Part shown: positions 1 through 8,700 of the stretch, piece after piece
How the letters are laid out: each line of letters begins with the position of its first letter
Numbering within the stretch: position 1 is the first letter of the stretch
Origin: Catenulispora pinisilvae
GTDB lineage: Bacteria > Actinomycetota > Actinomycetes > Streptomycetales > Catenulisporaceae
NCBI RefSeq assembly: GCF_015356865.1
Contig: NZ_JAAFZA010000019.1
Coordinates: forward strand, 1-64,000
Reading direction: 5' to 3'
DNA length: 64,000 bases
Position numbers and translations under genes: made by a program
The notes under the pieces: generated by a model
Databases searched by the model: none
What the model was told of the DNA's origin: nothing
Seen by the model: only the letters and a program-made list of their open reading frames with translations

Positions 1-267
1 CGGAACGTTCGTTGGTGTTCGTCACACAACGTCGATGGACACCGGGGACGCCCCTTACCCGCGGCTCCGACCGCCGTCCCGCTTTGGGGTGAAATCAGTA
101 CCCGCATAATCCTCCGTATGCGGGACGACACCGAGCAGCCCGAGGCACGGTCCCGCGTCCCCACAGCCGCCGACCACGTGACGCACTCCCGTGTTCACGT
201 GCAGGCCAACGGCTATTCCACGACCCGCATGTGATCCCGCGCCGGTAAGGAGTGCTGCCAGAGCGCC

Positions 268-729
268 TCAGAACGCGATCACGAACCGGCCGTCGCCGAG
301 TTTGCGCAGCCAGCCGCGATCGGCGAGCTTGTTCATCTTCCCGCGCAGCGGCTCCAGCTTGCCCCGCACCTCCACCGGCAGGCCGAGTCTCCCGCCGACC
401 TCCTTGACCTTCACCGGCCCGGCCGCCTCGCGCACGATGGCCAAGATCCGCTGGTAGTCCGGCGGGAGCGCCTCGGTATCGAGGTCGCCGACACGGGCCG
501 GGATCAGCAGCACCGACCGGCCGCCGACCTGCGCCTCCGGCAGTGCGGGCGCCAGCGACAGGTACTCGCCGAAGCCCTGCTCGCTGATCCGCTGCACGAC
601 GCGCTCAGCCACCACCAGTTCGTCCCGCTCAACACGCACATCGGCCAGCCGCTTGACCAGCTCCTCCTCCAGGAGATCCAGCTCGGCACGCCGAGCGGCG
701 ATCCGGCCCAGCATCACGGAATCCGTCAT
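268..729 (-). CDS. Hypothetical coiled-coil/winged-helix protein
   Basis: A 153-residue protein if the ATG at 729 is used; a start eight codons upstream is also open. The first 55 residues are strongly charged and heptad-like (ARRAELDLLEEELVKRL), suggesting a coiled coil. Residues 95-150 (from PPDYQRILAIVREA to GDGRFVIA) look like a winged helix-turn-helix. From memory, similar small proteins are common next to transposons and accessory genes in actinomycetes, and no function is established. No operon partner is visible: the next gene is a truncated CHAT fragment on the other strand. A DNA-binding role is inference from the wHTH-like C-terminus. Good codon bias and an intact frame make it a likely real gene. 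Confidence 0.6.
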   Translation of the reverse strand: MTDSVMLGRIAARRAELDLLEEELVKRLADVRVERDELVVAERVVQRISEQGFGEYLSLAPALPEAQVGGRSVLLIPARVGDLDTEALPPDYQRILAIVREAAGPVKVKEVGGRLGLPVEVRGKLEPLRGKMNKLADRGWLRKLGDGRFVIAF

Positions 730-887
730 AACGGCCCAGCGTAGGAACAGCACCCCGCCCCGCGACCCCGAAACGGCCGAACGTCAAACGATCGAGACCA
801 CAGACAGCCGCCCACGACCAGCACGAGCACCAACGAACCCAGCCATGCCAGCCCCCTGAACAGCCACTTCAGGATGGTGGATCTTCA

Positions 888-1322
888 ATGGTGCACTTCG
901 CGTGCCACGGTCGTGCCGACCGCCTCGACCCAGCCTGCAGCCAGCTGATCCTCGCCGACCATGCAGTGAGCCCGCTGACCGTCGCCAAGATCAGGGCCCT
1001 GGAACTAAGCGCCTCACTGAGTTTTCTGTCTGCCTGCGAGACGGCAACCACAAACCCTCGGATGGCCGATGAGTCGCTTCACATCACCGGCGCGTTCCAA
1101 ATCGCAGGATACCGCCATGTAATTGGCACGCTATGGTCGGTCGAGGACCGCGCCGCCGCTGAAATCGCCCCGGACTTCTACCGCCATCTGACCAGCGACG
1201 GATCGGCACAGCCGGGGCCTGACCGGTCCGCATTCGCGCTCCATCACGCGACGCGCCAAATGCGCGAACGGTATGCGAACGCACCGGTCCTGTGGGCGGC
1301 GCACATCCACACCGGGCCCTGA
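888..1322 (+). pseudogene. 5'-truncated CHAT-domain protein (C-terminal fragment)
   Basis: The 144 residues match the end of a CHAT (caspase-like) peptidase domain. They include the catalytic His in VHFACHG, the catalytic Cys in LSACETA, the conserved GYRHVIGTLWSVED core, and a natural-looking C-terminus (LWAAHIHTG). CHAT proteins are normally several hundred residues long with TPR or other sensor repeats before this domain. Here nothing recognisable precedes the His motif, so the N-terminal part has been lost. The short stretch from about 852 to 887 stays open in the same frame but is not convincingly coding. Both catalytic residues survive, but a free CHAT half-domain without its sensor is unlikely to work. 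It is read as a remnant of a defence or signalling gene. Confidence 0.75.
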
Positions 1323-1324
1323 CC

Positions 1325-1929
1325 AGGCTGCCGCTCCAATGTCTGACGCGACGCGCCCTGATCGACCGGTTCCTGGACCGCGGAATCGCCCACCGCGTGG
1401 GGTGCTGCGATGCCGATTGTGCGCCGACTCCTCCTTCTACCATCTCGCCGACATCGGCAATGGCTACTGGTGTCCGCGCTGCCGACAGCACAACGCCATC
1501 ACCGACGGCGCCTGGACCTCGGCAGCCCACGAGCCTGAATGGTTCTACAGCCTCGACGAGATTGTCTGCCTGGCGCTGGACAACAACATCCACGTCCCGA
1601 TCCTCGCCCTCAACCAACTGGCCGCGACCGCCCGCTCCTTCCTGCACATGCCCGAGGTCATCGTGCGCCGGCAAGGCGAAACCGATCTCGAGGTCGACCT
1701 GTGGGCGATCGTCGACGGCCACATCGTCATCGGCGAGGCGAAGAACACGGCCGTCGATGGCATTCGGCCAGGCAATCCCACCGCCCCGCCCGACACCACG
1801 GAAATCCACGTGCACGACACTGGCTGGGTTCGGTCACAGAGCTATGATTCATGGCGCGTGGCGATCGATCGCAACGCGCCTCACCCAAGTTCGTCAAGCA
1901 TCAGGGGGCGCCTGGATCATGACTGCTAA
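1325..1929 (+). pseudogene. Frameshifted zinc-ribbon plus PD-(D/E)XK nuclease fragment
   Basis: The reading begins in frame 2 with RRALIDRFLDRGIAHRV and continues in frame 1 from about base 1400 with a zinc ribbon (CRLC...CPRC). This is followed by EPEWFYSLDEIVCLALDNN and a PD-(D/E)XK-like signature, EVDLWAIVDG then IVIGEAK. Joining the two frames needs one lost base near the GGGG run at about 1400. The order helix-zinc ribbon-nuclease is, as I recall it, the C-terminal end of much larger actinobacterial proteins of unknown function, so the 5' part is also missing. The end overlaps the next remnant. It is read as a decaying gene; a sequencing error at the G run is the alternative. Confidence 0.55.
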
Positions 1930-2805
1930 CGGCACGGGCACGATCTGGGTCATGCGCGCTGGAAAAGTCGGCGAGGACCGCTTCCCACAGTGGGAGGACG
2001 GAAGCTTCTGCGGAGTCGGATTCCGCCCGGTCACCGGCCGCCCCTGCACTCCGGCATCACGGACGCCGAACTGGAGAACCGGGTCACCGAATGCTATCCG
2101 GCCAAGACCAAGGCCGGCGTCAAACGGACCGCCGCCATGATCGGCAGTTTCATCAACGTCATGCAGACCGGCGACACCGTAGCCGTGGTCAACGACGGCA
2201 AGATCCGCTTCGGTACCGTCGCCGGCAGTTTCTACGATCAGACCGGTGATCTGGGCGTCGACGAGGACGGTTACCTGCGTCGCCGTCCCGTCCGCTGGCT
2301 CGGCTCAGCGAACCCGACCGCAGACCTGGTCGGCGTCATGAAGACCCGCAGCACCATCTACCGCCTCGACAGCGCCGACAACCGCCGCGCTCTCAACCGA
2401 CTGCTGGACCAACTGAGTGAGAATCCCTATGCCGCCGCCTTAGGCTTGCTGGAATACCGCGCCGCGCATCGTGTAGGACCCGAGACGATCACGACGGTGA
2501 CCACGGAGCCATATCGTGATCCGAAGGCGGTCGAGCTGGTCATCCAGCGCTCCGGCGGCTTCTGCGAGAACCCGGAGTGCGAGCATCCCCGATTCCAGCA
2601 CTTCACGCCAGCCGGGAAGCCGATAGTCCAGGTCGATCACGTTGTCGACCTCGCGCTCGGCGGCCCTGACCATCCCGCCAACATGATCGCTGTCTGCCCG
2701 AATTGTCATGCGATCAAGACCCTTAGCGCCGACGGCGAGAGGTGGCGCTCGATCTTCCGGGAAACTGCCGCCGAGCAGCATAGGCGTAGCGCCGATGCCA
2801 AGTAG
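1919..2805 (+). pseudogene. Frameshifted HNH-type restriction endonuclease
   Basis: The N-terminus starts at ATG 1919 (TIWVMRAGKVGEDRF...CGVGF), the usual opening of PUA/EVE-like sensor domains in modification-dependent restriction proteins. After about base 2040 the homologous reading moves to another frame (SGITDAELENRVTECYPAKT) and continues to the stop. The C-terminus has an HNH nuclease: two Cys in CENPECEHP, then QVDHVVDLALGGPDH, then NMIAVCPNCHAIK. The shift from frame 2 to frame 1 requires one missing base around 2020-2045. Without it the sensor domain and the HNH domain are not joined. The HNH half alone (from about 1990) stays open and could in principle be translated. Likely an inactivated restriction gene. 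Confidence 0.65.
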
Positions 2806-2934
2806 ACGCGTACGGCGTGAGGTTCGCCGGTGCCGGCCTTCATGTGGCAGCCCTATCAAGAAGCATCTGACGACACGCGGGATCTGTAGGATTTCGAACA
2901 CTTCTCTACGCTAAGCGGCGGGCAGGGAGATGAA

Positions 2935-3711
2935 GTGGACTACCCGGCAACGTTGATACTCCCCGAACCCGGCAGCTTCCCCAGCGAGCAAGTCCTGTCA
3001 GACCACGTCTTGGGGCTTCTCGATCCCTGGTTCCACATCGACCGCGAGGTCCCGGGCCGCTACTGGAGCGGGGAACTCGTGCGGATCGACGCCGTCCTTC
3101 GACCACGGGACACGACCCCGTGGAAGGATGAGAACCCCGCATTCGGCGTCGAGTTCAAGCTCCCGGAACACCATGTCGGCGACGCCGGCTACTTCCAATG
3201 GGCCGCCCAAGCGGTGGACTACACGCACGCCGAGTGGAAGGGCTACGGTCGCCTACAGGTGTTCGTGTGTCCGACGCCGGCTATCGCCGTCATGATGACT
3301 GCGGCTCAGATTGCCAAGGGGAACCAGTGGCGGCGGAAGTTCGAGTCCGATCAGGCGGCACGGAGGTCGGCGCGCTATTGGGCGCAGGCTGCTCCCGCTG
3401 ACGGCGTGATGTCGGCCGTGGACCGGGAACGTGACGCTCGCAAATGGTGGCGCGAGATCAACGATATGGGCGGCGAGGCTGAGGTTCAGGCGCGCTCCGA
3501 AGGCTTTGCCAGCGCGTTTGCGCGCAGTCAACGCCAGGGCATTGTCACTGCCCGGTCGATGATGAAGTTACTCGGCCAGCTCAACGTCGGCGAGCTGATG
3601 CCCGTGGAACAGCACGGCTGGTCATTGCTGCGCTCTGGCCACGTGCTGTGGTCGCAGGAACAAGGCGTCCGCAACAAGTGGAGCCTTCATCCCCGGCTTG
3701 CCTCCCGGTGA
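2935..3711 (+). CDS. Hypothetical protein, possible PD-(D/E)XK nuclease-like fold
   Basis: A 258-residue intact ORF starting at GTG 2935, five bases after an AGGGAG ribosome-binding site. I do not recognise the family. Residues 40-80 contain VRIDAVLRP followed by FGVEFKLPE, which has the D...ExK spacing of restriction-endonuclease-like folds. The next helix (YFQWAAQAVDYTHAEW) resembles the post-active-site helix of such nucleases. The C-terminal half is helical with several Arg/Trp positions (ARKWWREIND). It stands alone between the broken HNH gene and a convergent GNAT-like gene, which is typical of cargo in integrated elements. The nuclease assignment is inference from one short motif. Confidence 0.6.
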   Translation: MDYPATLILPEPGSFPSEQVLSDHVLGLLDPWFHIDREVPGRYWSGELVRIDAVLRPRDTTPWKDENPAFGVEFKLPEHHVGDAGYFQWAAQAVDYTHAEWKGYGRLQVFVCPTPAIAVMMTAAQIAKGNQWRRKFESDQAARRSARYWAQAAPADGVMSAVDRERDARKWWREINDMGGEAEVQARSEGFASAFARSQRQGIVTARSMMKLLGQLNVGELMPVEQHGWSLLRSGHVLWSQEQGVRNKWSLHPRLASR

Positions 3712-3792
3712 AGCCTCCGGAGCACGTCTCGTCCGGCGCACCCGCAATCGGTCGAGCGTCGCGCAGACCGTCACCGTCACACGCCACTGATA

Positions 3793-4353
3793 TCAGTTGC
3801 TGCCATCGGTGCCGTAGATCTCCGTGCGGTAACTGGCGGTGATCCGCTCGGGGTCGATGCTGTCTCGATGTGCGATGAGGAAGCGGATCATGGCCGGGCT
3901 GTATGGATGGGCGACGAGGAACTGGCCATACTCGCGCTCCAGCTCTGCCCAGTGCTGCCACAGTAGGCCCTGGCCACGCTCGTAGGGATGGATCCAGACC
4001 CATGCCATCACCAGGCGGTCGCCTTGATCGGCCCAGTACTGCGAGCTGAATCCGGCGGCGCCGGCGACAATGCTGCCGCGGGCCGCGAACCGGCGGGTGG
4101 TCAGCAGGGCCGCCTGGCATGACGGTTCGTCGGCCTCGAATTGCAGGGAGTCATAGTGACTCTCCCGTTTGAAGCACCGAGCATAGGTCTCGGCGATGCG
4201 CCGCAACGGCATCTTGACGGCAAGGATGATGCCGTGGCGCGGATAGTCGGCCGACTCGGGAAGGTAGTGCATCTGGATCAAGCTGCGGTCTCGCAGGAAC
4301 GCTTTCTCCTGCTTCTCATAGTCTTCGAGGGGCACGCCGTCATCTTGCAACAT
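3793..4353 (-). CDS. GNAT-like acetyltransferase, uncertain
   Basis: A protein of about 186 residues if ATG 4353 is the start; an adjacent TTG is also open and no good ribosome-binding site is seen. The central part reads AWVWIHPYERGQGLLWQHW, resembling the acetyl-CoA-binding turn and following helix of GNAT or Eco1/ESCO-type acetyltransferases. It is followed by SPAMIRFLIAHRD, typical of the last GNAT helix. The N-terminal 60 residues do not match a classical GNAT fold. It is convergent with the preceding hypothetical gene and lies downstream of jetD on the same strand, separated by 125 bases, so it may or may not be cotranscribed with the Wadjet operon. Function unknown. Confidence 0.5.
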   Translation of the reverse strand: MLQDDGVPLEDYEKQEKAFLRDRSLIQMHYLPESADYPRHGIILAVKMPLRRIAETYARCFKRESHYDSLQFEADEPSCQAALLTTRRFAARGSIVAGAAGFSSQYWADQGDRLVMAWVWIHPYERGQGLLWQHWAELEREYGQFLVAHPYSPAMIRFLIAHRDSIDPERITASYRTEIYGTDGSN

Positions 4354-4478
4354 CAAAGGTCTCAGCGCTGCTGAATCGACCCATTCGCGAAAGCAGTGAC
4401 AGGATCTTGATCAAATCTAGCATCGGCGGTAAGGCGAGCCGCGGCCGGCACAAGTCGACAGAATCGCAGCAGGCAACC

Positions 4479-5735
4479 TCATCCGCGGGTATTAGCGAGG
4501 TCCTCGACAAGCACCGCGATAACGTGTTCCTCTTCAAGTTGCCGCGCGACGGTACGCATGGCTGCTGGCAAGTCGCGGTCCCACTGGCAGGTCAGCTGGT
4601 CCCCATCCATGGCCGACAGTCTCGGACGGACGGCTACGGCCGCGTTGTAGTCATCTGCTGCCATGCGCCACGGCACAGCTCCCAGAGTCGTCAGGTAGTT
4701 GGTGATCTCGAGCCCGGATTTGTCGAAGTCTCCGTGGTATCTCATTTCAGAGCCCCCAGCAGCCACGTGGTTGACCAGCCGTACGGCGGCGGCGCTGGGC
4801 CAACCTTCGACGCAGATTATCGGAGGGCATGCCGATCCGAGGGCCTCTGCGGCAGACCATATGACAGCGACGTTCTCGCAGATCCACACCGGCTGTCCGG
4901 CGGACGTCAACTGCCCGCCTGCCTGGTCCTGGTGACGGTCGAGTTGCTGCAGTGTGATCACGCATGGGGTGCCCGCATCAGCGGCGATGCGAAGAATCTG
5001 GGCGAGGGCGCCGGAGCCTTCTGGACGCAGACCGTGGACCAGAACGCGGCTGGAGAGCTCATCGGGCACGATCCCGAACGTGTTCCACAGCGCGCGCTCC
5101 TGCTCCCGGTTCTCCGGCAGCGGCCCACCGGTGCGCGCAGCGAGCCCTCGCAGGATCAGGCCGGGCAGCGGGCCTTCGTCCAGAGCGTGAGCTGAGCCCA
5201 GGGTGGTGGCGGCGAGCACGGTCAGTGCGATGCGGGGCTGCGCTGGGAGTGTCTGAAGCACGGTGAGAGCGTCTTGCAATAGCAGGGCTCGAACGTGTGG
5301 GTCGGCTGGGAGCGCGCGGCGCAGTCTTTCTTGTTCCAGCCATTGTTGCAGGGCGGGTGCCGTGGCGACGGCCGGGTGTGCACCGATGTTCGCCCACACG
5401 TCCAGGCGGGACTGCTTGTCGGCTTGCTTGAAGCGGGGGATGTCGTCGAGCTCTCCGTCGAGTGCTTCGAGCAGGATGCGGGTGGGCAGGCCGGCGTCGG
5501 TCTTCTCGGTGAGTGCCCGATCCAGTCTGGCCAGGCTGACTCGGATGTCCTGCTGGGGCGGGGCGTCGAGTTTGAGAAGCCACTTGATGGTGGCTCTCTG
5601 GTCGTCGGACAGTCCGGAGGCTGCGACTGTCACTGCGGTGGCGTCGGGCCGTCGTTCCAGTTCAGCGCGGACAGCGGTGCGCAGCCAGTCCCATTTGTGT
5701 CTCGGGAAGGCCGTGTCGAGGTCGGGTGGGGGCAT
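4479..5735 (-). CDS. jetD: Wadjet type II nuclease subunit JetD (DUF2399/TIGR02679)
   Basis: 418 residues, last gene of jetA-jetB-jetC-jetD, starting 5 bases after the jetC stop. The C-terminal part has the toprim-like core of DUF2399: IICVEGWPS (acidic residue after a beta strand) and, further on, MRYHGDFDKSGLEI (metal-binding DxD). These are the residues by which JetD cleaves closed circular DNA. The N-terminal half is the DUF3322/TIGR02679-type arm region. In characterised Wadjet systems JetABC is an SMC-like motor that extrudes plasmid DNA and JetD makes the double-strand cut, protecting against plasmid transformation. Length and order match intact systems. Type II assignment rests on the TIGR02677-02680 family set. 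Confidence 0.88.
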   Translation of the reverse strand: MPPPDLDTAFPRHKWDWLRTAVRAELERRPDATAVTVAASGLSDDQRATIKWLLKLDAPPQQDIRVSLARLDRALTEKTDAGLPTRILLEALDGELDDIPRFKQADKQSRLDVWANIGAHPAVATAPALQQWLEQERLRRALPADPHVRALLLQDALTVLQTLPAQPRIALTVLAATTLGSAHALDEGPLPGLILRGLAARTGGPLPENREQERALWNTFGIVPDELSSRVLVHGLRPEGSGALAQILRIAADAGTPCVITLQQLDRHQDQAGGQLTSAGQPVWICENVAVIWSAAEALGSACPPIICVEGWPSAAAVRLVNHVAAGGSEMRYHGDFDKSGLEITNYLTTLGAVPWRMAADDYNAAVAVRPRLSAMDGDQLTCQWDRDLPAAMRTVARQLEEEHVIAVLVEDLANTRG

Positions 5736-5740
5736 GGCGG

Positions 5741-8700
5741 TCAGAACCCTTCGCGAGCCATGTCGCTTTCCAGCAGGTCGTGGCTGTCGAAGCCGTCCCA
5801 GACGCTGCGGACCGCCAGGGTGCCGGGCAGGCTCTGGTGCTTGATGAGGTGGTAGACGGCAATACCGTCGAGTTCGCTATACATGCCGGTCTCGTCCGGG
5901 CTCGTGGCGATGAGGTCCATGTCGAGTTTGCGCACCAGGTCGAACAGGCCGCCGCGGTTGTCCTCGCTGATGCCGGCGAACACTTCGTCGAGCAGGATCA
6001 GGCGGGGGCATCCTGGCCGAGTCGGGTCGGTTGTGTCGCGCACGGCCGCCGCAGTGGTGTGAATGGCGGCGGCGGCGAACAGCGGCAGGTGCAGGGCGAC
6101 AGCCTTCTCACCGCCCGACAGCGCTCCGTGTTCCTTGCTGGACAGGTTCGTCCACTCACCGGCCTCGTACTTGTACTTGATCTCGTAGCGGTACCAGGTG
6201 CGGTAGTCCAGCATCTGCGACAGCAGGTCGCGCCATGTGCGGCCGTCGTTCTGCGCGCGCAGGGTGGCGATGCGGCCCTTGAAGAAGGCTGCGAGGCGGG
6301 CCTTGGAAGTCGGGGAGGCGTCGAACTCGGCGTCCAGAAGCTCGACGACCTCCGGGGTGAAGCCTTCGGCGGCCTTGTCGGGGACCCACTTCAGGAGGAT
6401 CTTCACCCCGGAGCTAGTGCCGTGGTTGTCCAGCAGCACGTTCATGGCCTTGTTCTGGGCTTTTGCGGCGTCGATGCGGGCAGTGACCTGTCGGCGAACG
6501 TCGGTGTCCAGGAACTGCTCGAGCAGTTCGCCTTCTTCGCGTTCGATCAGCCCTTCGGCGATGATCAGTTCTTGTTTGATCTCGTTCGCGGTATCGCGCA
6601 AGGTCTGCAGGTTCCCGCCACGTTTGGCCTCCACGACGAAGACACCGTCAGTCCATCTCTCGGTCAGGGTCAGCCGGTTGCCCAGACTCGCCTCGGCGTC
6701 ATGGCGGGCCCGGGTCGTGGTGTTGACCGCGTCTTCGAGCTCTGGTGCGGGCCGGCCGTCCTCGGCCAGGTCGATGATGAACCGCGCGGTGGCCAGGGCC
6801 GCTTCGGGGTCGGCATCCTGGGGCGCGGGGATGTCCCATTCGGCAGCAGCGGGCAGCTGCACCGCGCAGGCCGCAATCAGGGCTCCCATTTTGGCCGGGA
6901 GCTTGCCGCGCAACTCCTGGAGCGTGCGGCGGGCTTCGTCGGCCTTGGCGTTGGTGGCGCCGAGTTCGCCGTGCAGCGGCGGGAGCGCTGCTCCCAGTTC
7001 GGACAGGTGTTTTTCCAGCTCCGTGATCTCGGCCGCCTGCTGTTCGATCAGGGCTTCGATCTCGCCGAAGGCGGTGCCCAGCCGTTGGTGCAGCGCGGTG
7101 TATTTAGCTCGGGCGCGTGCTGCTTCGTCGTTGGGTCCGGCGGCGTTGTCTGCCGCTGTCTGGGCGTCCTGCGCAAAGTCTTTGGCCGTTGCGGCTGCTT
7201 CTGCGGCTTGCCGTTCGGCGGCTTCGGCGCGCTCGAGTTCCTGCAGGTAGGTACGGGCTGTGGTGTACCAGGCTGCGACCCGCCGCCGAATATCCTCCAG
7301 GTCCTCGCCGTGGTCGGCCAGGCCCGCGGCGGTGAGCGCAGCGGTGGCGATGGTCCGCTGGTCCCGGCTGTGGGCCAGGGCTTTGGTTTCGTCGGTTGTC
7401 GCCGTGCCGAGGGTCTGGCCTGCGGCTGTGGCGGCGGCTCTGGTGCTGGCCAGTTCGGCGCGGGCCGCTGGCAGCTCGGCGCTGGTGGGGGCTGTTGCTT
7501 CGGCGGCCAGTTGGGACCGGTGGCGGGCCAGTGCCACTTCGGCTTCGGCAATGGCTGCGTCGGTGTCGGTCAGCGTTGCGGCTGCGGCGTTCTCGGCAGT
7601 CTGGAAGGCCGCCAGGAGTTCTTGGGGGGCCATGTCGGCCTGGGGTGGCGCAGGGTCGGAAGCTGGGAGCGGGGCGGCTGTGGTGCCGGAGCGTGCTGCG
7701 CCCAGGGCAGTTCGGGCGCGGCTCGTCGCGTCGGCGATGGCGGTGGTGATGGCTTGGATCGCGGGTTCGAGTAGGCGGCAGGCGGCGTCGGCAAGTCCTC
7801 GGGTGAGTCCGGCGTTCGCCTCGGCATCGGTCATCGGTCCGGGGTCGGGAAGTCTGTCGGCCTGGCCGTCGGCGGCCTGCTGGGCTTGTTCCAAGCCTGT
7901 CTGGCGGGTTTGCAGCGCTTCGAGTTGTTCGCGCAGTGGTCTGAGTTGGTTGTCGAGTGCGGTCAGCAGTCGCCCGATGGTGTCCATGCGTCGGCGGCGG
8001 GCGCGTTCTCGGCTAGCTTCACCGATCAGGTACGCGCTGTCCTGGGTGTGCGCCCCGTGGCTGATCGCGGTACGCCATGTGCCGTTCCAGGCCACCGCCA
8101 GTCCGACGCGGGCATCGTCCTGGTTGTCTTCACACAGGGTGATCCTGTCAAGGATGGCGTTCACGACGTCGATGTCGACGCCGGCGGCCTGTGCGCCGGC
8201 CGGGTCGCATCTCAGAGCTGCCGACAACGGAGTAGCGCTGGCGGGGCCGGCCGGGACGAGCTGAATGTCGCACAGGGGTGTTCCGCTGTCGGTCAGTAGC
8301 CGGCCGTCGGGGCTGACCCAGGCGTCGGCGATCTCCGCCCCGATGAGAGCGGCTTCCAGTTGGGCGGCACGATCGGCATCCAGGTCGGGATCGCGGAAGT
8401 CGGTTAGCTGGAAGAACGGCGCGCCGGGCCGCCCGGCCCGCGCCGTTCGCCGGGTATAGGGCTCAGGCAGTGTGGTCCGGCCGCCGATGGTCAGTTCCTG
8501 AAGCTCGACGTTGAGGGATTCGATTTCGGCTTCCAAGGGGCCGGTCACGGTGCCGATCTCGGCGCGCTCGGTGTTCAGTTCTTCCAGCGCCCGCGCTGAG
8601 GCCTTCGCGTGTGCCTGGCGCGCCTGGTCTCGCCACTGCGCCCACTGCGAAGGGTTCGCCGTCAGCTCCGGCAGCTCAACGGTGCTGGCCCCAAGGAGCT

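Noticed and set aside
1-30. LexA-like box (GGAACGTTCG...GTTCG)
   Set aside because: The spacing does not fit the GAAC-N4-GTTC rule of actinobacterial SOS boxes, and no gene follows.
5726-7774. Long plus-strand ORF of 682 codons
   Set aside because: It is antisense to jetC, Gly/Val-rich without domain motifs, and explained by the third-base G/C of the real gene.
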